Assembly (NCBI GenBank): GCA_044357345.1
Contig: JBIKPR010000003.1
Span: 26,455 to 90,454, forward strand
Direction of reading: 5' to 3'
DNA: 64,000 nucleotides
Source: JABMMZ01 sp044357345
GTDB taxonomy: Bacteria > Bacteroidota > Bacteroidia > NS11-12g > UBA955
The position numbers were made by a program, and so were the translations under genes. The notes below the pieces were generated by a model. That model searched no databases and had not been told where the DNA came from. It saw only the letters and a program-made list of their open reading frames with translations. This document shows, one piece after another, positions 27,455-34,622 of this stretch. The stretch's first letter is position 1; each line of letters begins with the position of its first letter.

Positions 27455-27967
27455 TAAATAAATTAACTATGAATCTTTAGAATATTTTATGGATCTTGAT
27501 TTACGCATCCAAAAAGATAAAATCATTATTCTCAAGATGCATTTAAAAATGGTGAAGATTTTGAGGAGTGTTATAAATTTTAAAATCATATGTTTAGAAA
27601 GAACGAATTTTAGTTTTGATAAAAATAATTTAATAGTAAGAATTATTTCTTTTTAGACTTGTCCTTACCCTTTTTAATCAAATACATGAAAAAAGGCGTA
27701 TCGAAAATTGCTGTTCGTTTTTCAGAGTTCGAACCTTTGGAGTTTGTAATGAATTTTGCAGGGAAGGTGGATTGGGTATGGGTAGATTGTTTCACGGACT
27801 TACCATTAAACCCTGAAAATTATAAGATATTGAAAAAACACTTTAAGTTTTGTTTGGTATCACCTGAGTTGCAGGGATATGATACATCAAAAATAGAAGA
27901 GTTTAAAAATAAATTAAAAGACATGCCCATGGATGCGGTTTGTACAAAAAGACCTGATTTGTGGTGA
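27455..27967 (+). pseudogene. decayed GDPD-like (glycerophosphodiester phosphodiesterase fold) gene
   Basis: Only the last 93-102 codons form an open frame (27659 or 27686 to 27967), containing VRFSEFEPLEF, VDWVWVDCF, LVSPELQG and a C-terminal DAVCTKRPDLW that matches the usual TDxPDLW ending of GDPD TIM barrels. Upstream in other frames the N-terminal strand is still visible: YESLEYFMDLDLRIQKDK, then after a shift DAFKNGEDFEECYKF. Together they suggest a gene of about 220 codons broken by at least two frameshifts and a deletion next to the IS element. I treat the C-terminal open frame as a remnant, not a functional gene. The 113 bases between the IS and this remnant hold nothing recognised. 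Confidence 0.6.
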
Positions 27968-28044
27968 AGCCTAGGCGTAAAGAATACGAACTTATTAGAT
28001 AATCCTGGGCTTTCCTTGCGACTCTGCGGTTAAAAATATTATAA

Positions 28045-28674
28045 ATGAATCACATCCCTCTATCCAACCTCAAAGCTATTCTCCTAGACCTAGACGATAC
28101 AATCTATGCCTATCAGCCTTGTCACCAGGCGGGCTATGAAGCATGTAAGGTTTTAGCAGAAAAGAAATATAGGATTTCCAATTTAGATTTTGATTCAGCA
28201 TGGAAATCAGGAAGAGATAAAGTTCACCATGACTTACATGGTCAAGGTGCTTCTCATTCCCGTTTGCTCTATGCACAAAAAGCAAGTGAAAGCTTGTTTG
28301 GTAAAAGCAACCCTGTATTTGCATTAGAGATGGAAGAAACCTATTGGAGTGTTTTTTTAGAAACCATGGTGTTCAAGCCGGGAGTAGAAGAATTTCTTAA
28401 AGAGGCCAAAGTAAAAGGAATTAAAATGTGTATCGTAACCGATTTAACCGCTCAAATTCAGATGCAAAAGTGGGTAAAATTGGATTTGGGAAGGTATGTT
28501 GATTTCCTAGTGAGCTCGGAGGAATCAGGTATTGAAAAACCTGGGAAATATATGTTTGAATTGGCAATGGAGAAGCTTGGCTTGAAAGCCGAAGACTGTA
28601 TTATGATTGGAGATAGTGAGGAGAAAGATATAAAGGGAGCGGAGGCTATGGGGATTAAGGGCTATAAAGTTTAA
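28045..28674 (+). CDS. HAD-superfamily hydrolase (phosphatase)
   Basis: A 209-residue HAD protein with all four motifs: DLDDT (motif I nucleophile and acid), VTDLTA (motif II), the lysine in GIEKPGKYMFE (motif III), and IGDSEEKDI (motif IV). A helical C1 cap lies between motifs I and II. It likely dephosphorylates a small metabolite; the kinase fusion, nucleotidyltransferases and GDPD-like enzyme downstream suggest a sugar- or polyol-phosphate pathway, which is inference. The stop codon TAA lies in the first unit of a tandem TTTAACCGCAAGAG repeat, and the inverse of TTTAACCGCA occurs just upstream at 28025-28034. Confidence 0.85.
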   Translation: MNHIPLSNLKAILLDLDDTIYAYQPCHQAGYEACKVLAEKKYRISNLDFDSAWKSGRDKVHHDLHGQGASHSRLLYAQKASESLFGKSNPVFALEMEETYWSVFLETMVFKPGVEEFLKEAKVKGIKMCIVTDLTAQIQMQKWVKLDLGRYVDFLVSSEESGIEKPGKYMFELAMEKLGLKAEDCIMIGDSEEKDIKGAEAMGIKGYKV

Positions 28675-28697
28675 CCGCAAGAGTTTAACCGCAAGAG
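28670..28697. repeat. two tandem copies of a 14-bp repeat
   Basis: TTTAACCGCAAGAG occurs twice head to tail (28670-28683, 28684-28697), directly followed by the inverted-repeat element of the GxxExxY cassette. The first copy supplies the stop codon of the HAD gene. An inverted TTTAACCGCA core is found at 28025-28034 before the HAD start, so the gene is bracketed. Confidence 0.8.
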
Positions 28698-29169
28698 TTT
28701 CACGCAAAGGACGCAAAGAAAGGAAACGCTAAGTACGCAAAGAGTATGAATGAAAATCAAATTTCAAAAATAGTTTTAGATGTTGCGTTTAAACTTCATA
28801 CTGAAGTAGGTCCTGGATTATTGGAATCAGCGTATGAAGCCGCCCTAGCTCATGATTTCATAGAAAATGGATTATTAGTTGAAACACAAGTTCCAGTTCC
28901 ATTTGTTTATAAAGATGTGAAACTTGAAGTTGGGTATCGAATGGATATTTTAATAAACAAAATAGTAGTTTTAGAAATCAAGTCAGTTGAACAACTAGCG
29001 CCAGTTCATTTTGCTCAAACATTAACTTATCTGAAGTTGGCAGATAAAAAACTTGGATTGCTGATTAATTTCAACAATAAGCATTTAAAAGACGGTATTC
29101 ACCGTATCGTAAATAAAATTTAACCTTCGCGCCCTTTGCGTAAAAAATCTTTGCGCCCTTTGCGTGAAA
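28698..29169. mobile_element. putative cassette: GxxExxY gene between inverted CGCAAAG repeats
   Basis: The left arm (28698-28745) begins TTTCACGCAAAGGACGCAAAG. The right arm (29124-29169), read in reverse complement, begins TTTCACGCAAAGGGCGCAAAG, 20 of 21 identical. Between them is only the GxxExxY gene. Two gene-less relatives of about 100 bp occur at 33682 and 34511. The left arm here matches the outer part of those elements over about 45 bases. The structure looks like a small mobile unit with terminal inverted repeats, but no transposase is present and no empty site is available to prove mobility. Confidence 0.45.
28746..29123 (+). CDS. GxxExxY-family protein (PD-(D/E)XK nuclease-like)
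   Basis: A 125-residue protein carrying the family motif GPGLLESAYE near residue 23. The core YRMDILI followed by VVLEIKSV gives the Asp and Glu-x-Lys of a PD-(D/E)XK nuclease fold. Its biological role is not known to me; members are small, often multicopy and patchily distributed. It has no evident link to polysaccharide synthesis. The gene fills the space between two inverted CGCAAAG arms, starting 1 base after the left arm, which suggests it travels with them. Confidence 0.85.
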   Translation: MNENQISKIVLDVAFKLHTEVGPGLLESAYEAALAHDFIENGLLVETQVPVPFVYKDVKLEVGYRMDILINKIVVLEIKSVEQLAPVHFAQTLTYLKLADKKLGLLINFNNKHLKDGIHRIVNKI

Positions 29170-29174
29170 GTATT

Positions 29175-31256
29175 ATGATACAACTTAAAGACAAAAACGG
29201 CACCCACAAATTACCTATTTTAAAATCCCGCCTATTTTGGGCTGGGGTATTGGTAAAGTTTGTACTATCTATTCTGTTTGCTTCTGATTATTTAAGTGAG
29301 CTCTTTGCACCATTTGGAAATTATTTTATTTCCTCTGGGTTTGCAAATCCATATGAATATTTTGCTCAGAATGGATCAGGAACGGAATTTCCTTATCCAC
29401 CTTTAATGTTGTGGTTGTTTTCAAGTTTTAGAGCAATTTTTTGGGTGATTTTACCTGGTGGTATTGATGTGTTTTCATTGGCAGATAGCCTCCTTTACAG
29501 AATCCCATTGTTTATTGCTGATTTAAGCATCCTATTTGTATTAATGAGATGGCTAAAAACCAAAACGCGCCAAGTTTTAATTTGGTATTGGCTGTCTCCA
29601 GTGTTAATTTATATTAATTATTTTCATGGTCAATTGGATGTAATTCCAATGGCATTTTTAATAGGTTCATTGTATTTTCTTTTTAAAAATAAATGGGTGT
29701 ATTCCTTTTTGATTTTAGGATTTGCAATTACTTGTAAAACCAACATGGTATTGGTTCTGCCTTTTTTCATAATTTATTTGTGGAGAATTCCTACGATAGA
29801 TTTCAAAAAAATAATAACGGTTATGTCCATTATGTTTTCGACCGTGTTGTTGTTAAATCTACCATATATTAGTTCAGCTGACTACGTCAATATGGTATAC
29901 AACAATCCTGTGCAACAGCAGGTTTTTGATTTATTTTATCAGTTTAATTCAAATCTTAAAATCTATTTTATACCAGCCATTTATTTTGTGTTGGTCTTAT
30001 GGTATTTCAGTTTCAAATTTGTGAACCGCGACCAGCTAATATTATTTTTAGCCTTTACTTTTTTGGCACTCACACTCATGATAGCCCCTATGCAGGGTTG
30101 GTATTTTTGGATAATGCCTTTATTGATTTATTTTGTCATTAAGCATGGTAAAAGAGAGCAATTGGTCTTCGTGATTTTGTCGTTTTTATATTTTATTTAT
30201 TTCGGATTTATTCAACACTCAGACTACTTTAATTCCTATAATTTCGCAACGATAGATTCACCGCTTTTCGTTTATGATGAAACATTATTAAACATTGCTT
30301 TTACATTGTTGCAAACCACCTTATTAATTATGGCTTACCTCTTATTTAAAAATGGTATTAGCAGCAATATTCAGGCTAAATTTTTATCACAACCTTACAT
30401 GATTGGTATTGGCGGGGATTCAGCTGCTGGTAAATCTACATTAACTAATGCCTTGGCTTCTGTTTTTGAAATTCAAAATACAACGATAATTCGAGGGGAT
30501 GATATGCACAAGTGGGAGCGAGGAAATGAAAATTGGAAAAAATTTACACATTTAGACCCAAGGGCCAACCATTTGCATCAAGATTTAGACCAAGCTAAAA
30601 GTTTAAAAATAGGGCAAACCGTTAAACGGAGTTTTTACGACCATAACACTGGTAAGTTTACTATCCCTACCTTCTTAAAACCCAACAAATTAATTTTGTT
30701 TGAGGGATTACATTCATTTTATCTTCAAAATCAATTGGATGTTTATGATTTAAAAATCTTTATGCAGCCTCAGGAAGATTTACGGGTGTGGTGGAAAGTG
30801 AAAAGAGATGTAGCCAAAAGAGGTTATTCACCTGAACAAGTTTTGGAGCAATTAAAAACAAGAGAACAAGACTCAGAGAAGTACATTAAAAATCAAGCGC
30901 TTCATGCTGACATCGTTGCAAGTTTTTACAGTGAAAACGAAATTAATCCTGTAGACTTGGAAACTGAACCACAAATTGGACTAAAATTGAGATTTACGAA
31001 TGGTGTTGGATTAGATCAAATAATAGATAAGTTAGATCAAATAGATTCATTAAAAGTAGAACATGAGTTTGACAATATTCATCAGTATTTGATATTAAAT
31101 GGCACTATATCCGAAAACGATATTGAATTAATCGCCTACCAATTGATCCCACAATTGGAAGAAATTGGGGTTTATAATCCAAAATGGAAATCTGATTATG
31201 AAGGATTGTTGCAATTTTTAACGGTTTATTTTGTCTTTGAAAAGATGAAAGCATAG
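29175..31256 (+). CDS. fusion: GT-C-like polytopic membrane domain + P-loop kinase (uridine kinase/phosphoribulokinase type)
   Basis: A 693-residue protein. Residues 1 to about 395 contain roughly ten hydrophobic segments with a YFHGQLDVIP loop motif reminiscent of Gpi18-like/GT-C mannosyltransferases. Residues about 405-600 form a P-loop kinase domain: Walker A GGDSAAGKST at 413-422, the substrate motif RGDDMHKW, THLDPRANHLHQDL and LFEGLHSFY, as in uridine kinase and phosphoribulokinase. The last 90 residues are an unassigned soluble tail. This suggests that a phosphorylated small molecule is made at the membrane and used in glycan decoration. The ATG at 29175 was chosen because the longer frame starts inside the upstream repeat. 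No stop or frameshift separates the domains. Confidence 0.8.
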   Translation: MIQLKDKNGTHKLPILKSRLFWAGVLVKFVLSILFASDYLSELFAPFGNYFISSGFANPYEYFAQNGSGTEFPYPPLMLWLFSSFRAIFWVILPGGIDVFSLADSLLYRIPLFIADLSILFVLMRWLKTKTRQVLIWYWLSPVLIYINYFHGQLDVIPMAFLIGSLYFLFKNKWVYSFLILGFAITCKTNMVLVLPFFIIYLWRIPTIDFKKIITVMSIMFSTVLLLNLPYISSADYVNMVYNNPVQQQVFDLFYQFNSNLKIYFIPAIYFVLVLWYFSFKFVNRDQLILFLAFTFLALTLMIAPMQGWYFWIMPLLIYFVIKHGKREQLVFVILSFLYFIYFGFIQHSDYFNSYNFATIDSPLFVYDETLLNIAFTLLQTTLLIMAYLLFKNGISSNIQAKFLSQPYMIGIGGDSAAGKSTLTNALASVFEIQNTTIIRGDDMHKWERGNENWKKFTHLDPRANHLHQDLDQAKSLKIGQTVKRSFYDHNTGKFTIPTFLKPNKLILFEGLHSFYLQNQLDVYDLKIFMQPQEDLRVWWKVKRDVAKRGYSPEQVLEQLKTREQDSEKYIKNQALHADIVASFYSENEINPVDLETEPQIGLKLRFTNGVGLDQIIDKLDQIDSLKVEHEFDNIHQYLILNGTISENDIELIAYQLIPQLEEIGVYNPKWKSDYEGLLQFLTVYFVFEKMKA

Positions 31257-31405
31257 TAACGCAGATTTCGCAGAAAAATAAGAAATAATAACTTTTGATT
31301 ATTAACGCAGATTATTTTTTGCTTCGCAAAAATTTGTTTGTAAAAAAATCAACCAAAATAGTTTAACCTCATTAACTATTAGATGTAAAAGATTTAAAAA
31401 AAATC
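31257..31405. repeat. intergenic stretch with a repeated TAACGCAGATT motif
   Basis: TAACGCAGATT appears at 31257-31267, overlapping the stop of the kinase fusion, and again at 31303-31313; the first is followed by TTCGCAGA. This is another member of the short CGCA-type repeats that separate genes in this sub-region. No hairpin strong enough to call a terminator was seen. Confidence 0.5.
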
Positions 31406-32110
31406 ATGATACAAATTTATGCTCACAGAGGCAATATGTCTCAGTTCCCTGAAAACACAATGGAAGCTTTCCAAAGTGCAATTAATCTAAGGTGCCCCTG
31501 GATAGAGCTAGACATACAACAAACCAAAGATGGACATTTGGTGGTAACACATGATGAATCTTCAAAAAGAGTGACTGGAGTCAACACGATAATAAGTCAA
31601 ACAAACTATGAGGAATTAAAGCAATTAAATTTTGGCAAATATTTTAATAAGAATCAAATGCATGCTCTTCCTTTATTGTCAGAAGTATTTGATAGCATCA
31701 ATAACACCCAAACTAAAGTTAGCATACAACCCAAAGCCAACGGATTGATAATACCAGCTATTGAACTAGCAAAACAATGCAGTGTTTTTGAACAAATTGC
31801 TTTTAACGATATCAATTGTGAATATCTAATCGAAGCTAAGTTATATGATAAAAATATTCCTGTTCATTGGGATAGGTTGCCAGGTACGGGATTAGAAACG
31901 GATATTTTCATAGCCAAACAATTTGGTTTTGAAACATTAATGTATTTAAATGAAGCCATAACCTTAGAAAAGGTAAAGCGTGTACAAAATGAAGGAATTA
32001 AAATGGGTGCTTGTGTGGTCAATAAAATGGAAGATTTTAAAAAATATTTGGAATGGGGGATTACCCATTTTTATACGGATTACCCCAAGGAATTTTTAGC
32101 AACAATATGA
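31406..32110 (+). CDS. glycerophosphodiester phosphodiesterase (GDPD)-like protein
   Basis: A 234-residue TIM-barrel protein with the GDPD signature: AHRGN (catalytic His), FPENTMEAF, ELDIQQTKDG (metal-binding Glu-x-Asp) and VVTHDES (second catalytic His), ending in FYTDYPKEF. These enzymes cleave phosphodiesters of the glycerophospho type. In a polysaccharide locus it could release or transfer a phosphoglycerol-like group; no signal peptide is present, so it is cytoplasmic. It overlaps the next start by 4 bases (ATGA), tying it to the nucleotidyltransferase. Confidence 0.87.
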   Translation: MIQIYAHRGNMSQFPENTMEAFQSAINLRCPWIELDIQQTKDGHLVVTHDESSKRVTGVNTIISQTNYEELKQLNFGKYFNKNQMHALPLLSEVFDSINNTQTKVSIQPKANGLIIPAIELAKQCSVFEQIAFNDINCEYLIEAKLYDKNIPVHWDRLPGTGLETDIFIAKQFGFETLMYLNEAITLEKVKRVQNEGIKMGACVVNKMEDFKKYLEWGITHFYTDYPKEFLATI

Positions 32111-32877
32111 AAATAGTAATAGCAATGACAGGGCAAGGCAGTCGCTTTAAGAAAGCGGGATACGAGACCTATAAAGCCTTAATTCCAATTCATGGAAAGC
32201 CTGTAATACAGCATGTAACAGAGTTATTTCCAGGTGAAACAGATTTTATTTTCATTTGTAGAAATGATATGTTGGAAACTACTGATTTAAAAGAACAATT
32301 ATTGGGATATGTGCCTACTGCTCAAGTTGTAGGAATAGATTCTCATAAATTAGGACCGGTATACACAGTATCTAAAATTTATGACTTAATAGGTGATGAT
32401 GAGCCGGTGATATGCAATTACTGTGATTTTAGTATGGCTTGGGATTACAGTCATTTTAAAAATCAGATGGAAGAGTCTGGAGTGGATGGTTCTGTTATTT
32501 GTTACACTGGATTCCATCCACATTTGTTGCACCCTAAAAATCTTTATGCCACATGTTTGGTCGATAAAAATATGAACATGTTAGAAATCACCGAAAAACA
32601 TGATTATGAAACCGACCGTGAGAAAGGGTATTATTCAGGGGGAACTTATTATTTTAAAAAAGGCAAATACATCAAGCAATATTTTGAAGAATTGATGAAC
32701 AATAAGGTGACCATTTTCGATGAGTATTTTATTAGTTTGCCTTATAATTTTATGGTGAGAGATGGTTTAGATGTAAATGTATATGCAGATGTACCACATT
32801 TTTGCCAATGGGGCACTCCCGAGGACATGGAAGAGTATCTTAGTTGGGCAGAAATATTTAAAACAATTAAATCATAA
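32107..32877 (+). CDS. nucleotidyltransferase (NTP_transferase family), first of a pair
   Basis: A 256-residue sugar-phosphate nucleotidyltransferase-like protein. The N-terminal motif is MTGQGSRFKKAGYETYKAL, where the usual PKP is YKA, with the lysine kept; the Asp in CNYCDFSMAW corresponds to the catalytic metal site, and a CQWGTPEDM C-terminal motif is present. It would join an NMP to a phosphorylated substrate, releasing pyrophosphate. The ATG at 32107 overlaps the GDPD stop; a longer frame starting at 32053 lies within that gene and was rejected. Confidence 0.8.
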   Translation: MKIVIAMTGQGSRFKKAGYETYKALIPIHGKPVIQHVTELFPGETDFIFICRNDMLETTDLKEQLLGYVPTAQVVGIDSHKLGPVYTVSKIYDLIGDDEPVICNYCDFSMAWDYSHFKNQMEESGVDGSVICYTGFHPHLLHPKNLYATCLVDKNMNMLEITEKHDYETDREKGYYSGGTYYFKKGKYIKQYFEELMNNKVTIFDEYFISLPYNFMVRDGLDVNVYADVPHFCQWGTPEDMEEYLSWAEIFKTIKS

Positions 32878-32903
32878 GCGCTCCTTTAGTAAAAAAAATA
32901 TAG

Positions 32904-33677
32904 ATGAACAATAAACCTATAAAACTTACCCCAATGGCCGGTGCTGGAAGCCGTTTTACAGAAAAGGGTTACACGGTGCCTAAACCATTACTTCAAGTGA
33001 TGGGCTTGCCTATGGTAGTTAGTGCAGCCAAAGCACTTCCTGGTCCTGATGAAAATATGGTATTTGTGTTAAGAGATTTTCATATTTCAGAATATGGTAT
33101 TGACAAAACACTTGTGGAGCACTTTCCTGATGCTAAAATTATTGTGATAGACCAATTGACAGAAGGTCAAGCTAGCACTTGTCTATTGGCAAAAGAATTT
33201 ATAAATAATGACCAAGAGCTGTTTATAGGAGCAAGTGACAATGGAATGCTTTATGACCATGCTAAATTTGAGCAGGCCAAAAAGGAAGCAGATGCCCTTG
33301 TATTTACCTTCAGAAACAATCCAACTGTATTACCAAAACCAGCTGCTTACGGATGGGTGGAAGTAGAAGAAGATGATTCTACTATCATCGAAGCAAAAGT
33401 AAAGTTTGACATGCCCGACCCACTTCGCAAACACGCTTATGTTGGCGCTTTTTGGTTCAAAACGGGAAAACTTTTTGTAGAAGCGGCAGAGCGCATGATC
33501 GCACAAAACCGCAGAATTAATAATGAATTTTATGTAGATGAGTGCATTAATGATGTGATTCAATTGGGTTATAATGCCAAAGTGTTTGAAGTAGACCATT
33601 ACATTTGTTGGGGAACTCCGAACGATTATAAAACCTTCCAATATTGGGAAGCGTATTACAATAAAGTAAAACCATAA
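32904..33677 (+). CDS. nucleotidyltransferase (NTP_transferase family), second of a pair
   Basis: A 257-residue protein with a textbook N-terminal signature, AGAGSRFTEKGYTVPKPL, a metal-binding segment GASDNGMLYD and a C-terminal CWGTPNDYKTF motif. It is homologous to the gene just upstream but diverged, keeping the canonical PKP, so the two probably activate different substrates or one has changed function. With the kinase fusion, HAD phosphatase and GDPD-like enzyme it forms a candidate pathway for an NDP-activated phospho-substituent. A palindromic CGCAAAG element begins 4 bases after its stop. Confidence 0.83.
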   Translation: MNNKPIKLTPMAGAGSRFTEKGYTVPKPLLQVMGLPMVVSAAKALPGPDENMVFVLRDFHISEYGIDKTLVEHFPDAKIIVIDQLTEGQASTCLLAKEFINNDQELFIGASDNGMLYDHAKFEQAKKEADALVFTFRNNPTVLPKPAAYGWVEVEEDDSTIIEAKVKFDMPDPLRKHAYVGAFWFKTGKLFVEAAERMIAQNRRINNEFYVDECINDVIQLGYNAKVFEVDHYICWGTPNDYKTFQYWEAYYNKVKP

Positions 33678-33681
33678 AAGA

Positions 33682-33775
33682 TTTCACGCAAAGACCGCTA
33701 AGGTTTCGCAACGTTCGCTAAAAAAATGCCATTGCGCACTTTGCGTTTCCTTTACTTTGCGCACTTTGCGAGAAA
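33682..33775. repeat. CGCAAAG palindromic element A (about 94 bp)
   Basis: It starts TTTCACGCAAAG and ends CTTTGCGAGAAA; the two halves are imperfect inverted repeats, so the RNA or single strand could fold along its length. The reverse complement of its right half matches the left arm of the GxxExxY cassette over about 45 bases. It lies between the second nucleotidyltransferase and a GT2 gene. Confidence 0.8.
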
Positions 33776-33786
33776 TATACAAACCA

Positions 33787-34530
33787 ATGTTATCCATTAT
33801 CCTCCCATGCTATAACGAACAAGACAACTTAGAATTCTTGTTCAATTCCCTTGACCTTGTGGCTGCTGCTCACCAGGACTTAGAGATTATATTGGTTAAT
33901 AACGGTTCAACAGATAATTCATTAGCTGTATTTGAACAAGAAATAACCAAACGCAACTCTGCCAAATTTAAAGTGGTAACAGTAGAAAAAAACATAGGCT
34001 ATGGTTATGGCATACTCACTGGTTTAAGAGCCGCTAAGGGCGATATTCTATCAGTTACCCATGCTGACCGTCAAACTGATCCTATGGATGTCCTTAAGGC
34101 TCTTGGTTTATTTCATAAAAACTTACATTCAGAAACATCAGAAGGGAGTCTGCTTGTTAAAGGCTATCGAAAGAACCGCAGACCAATGGAAGCTTTCTTT
34201 TCTTGGGGAATGGGTTTCTTGTCTAGCATAGCGTTAGGCACAAGACTTACAGAAATTAACGCCCAACCCAAATTATTTAGTAAGTCCTTTTTTGACAATA
34301 TAGAGAAAGATGCTCCCCATGATTTTTCCTTAGATTTATATTTTCTATACCATGCAAAAAAGCAAGGACGAATTATTGATTTTCCAGTGTATTTTGCCAA
34401 GCGTGTAGCAGGTGAAGCAAAAGGCGGAAGTGGAAGCAGTTGGAAGGTCCGTTGGAAATTAATGAAACGGATTTTTAAGTATATTTTCGAATTAAGAAAC
34501 AAAATGAAAATTTCACGCAAAGCCCGCTAA
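33787..34530 (+). CDS. GT2-family glycosyltransferase
   Basis: A 247-residue GT2 enzyme: ILPCYNEQDNL first strand, VNNGSTDNS nucleotide-binding loop, and THADRQTDP in place of the DxD-containing DADLQDP motif. It resembles DPM1-type polyprenyl-phosphate glycosyltransferases but lacks C-terminal membrane helices. The ATG at 33787 was used because the upstream extension is inside element A. The last six codons (ISRKAR) and the stop come from element B, so the repeat has replaced the original C terminus or extends it. The gene is bracketed by the two palindromic elements. Confidence 0.83.
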   Translation: MLSIILPCYNEQDNLEFLFNSLDLVAAAHQDLEIILVNNGSTDNSLAVFEQEITKRNSAKFKVVTVEKNIGYGYGILTGLRAAKGDILSVTHADRQTDPMDVLKALGLFHKNLHSETSEGSLLVKGYRKNRRPMEAFFSWGMGFLSSIALGTRLTEINAQPKLFSKSFFDNIEKDAPHDFSLDLYFLYHAKKQGRIIDFPVYFAKRVAGEAKGGSGSSWKVRWKLMKRIFKYIFELRNKMKISRKAR

Positions 34531-34611
34531 GGTAACGCAAAGCCCGCGAAGATGTTTTCAAAATCCTTTGCGGGCTTTGCGTTGTCTTTACTTTGCACCC
34601 TTTGCGTGAAA
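34511..34611. repeat. CGCAAAG palindromic element B (about 101 bp)
   Basis: The element runs from TTTCACGCAAAGCCCGC to CTTTGCGTGAAA, with the two halves as long imperfect inverted repeats (CAACGCAAAGCCCGC against GCGGGCTTTGCGTTG inside). It begins inside the GT2 gene and supplies its stop codon. It ends 12 bases before the next membrane-protein gene. Confidence 0.85.
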
Positions 34612-34622
34612 CAAAAAAACCC

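Noticed and set aside
27659..27967. Independent small gene of 102 codons
   Set aside because: It has only a TTG or a late ATG start, and its content is the C-terminal end of a larger TIM-barrel protein whose N-terminal pieces are visible upstream in other frames. It is treated as part of a pseudogene.
34164..34520. 118-codon minus-strand frame opposite the GT2 gene at 33787
   Set aside because: It is antisense to conserved glycosyltransferase sequence and begins near the palindromic repeat. Nothing supports expression.
28004..34611. Integron-like gene cassette array with attC-type palindromes
   Set aside because: The roughly 100-bp palindromes between single genes recall attC sites, but there is no integrase gene, the ends (TTTCACGCAAAG) do not carry a consistent attC core, and several genes in the segment are joined by overlaps rather than by palindromes.
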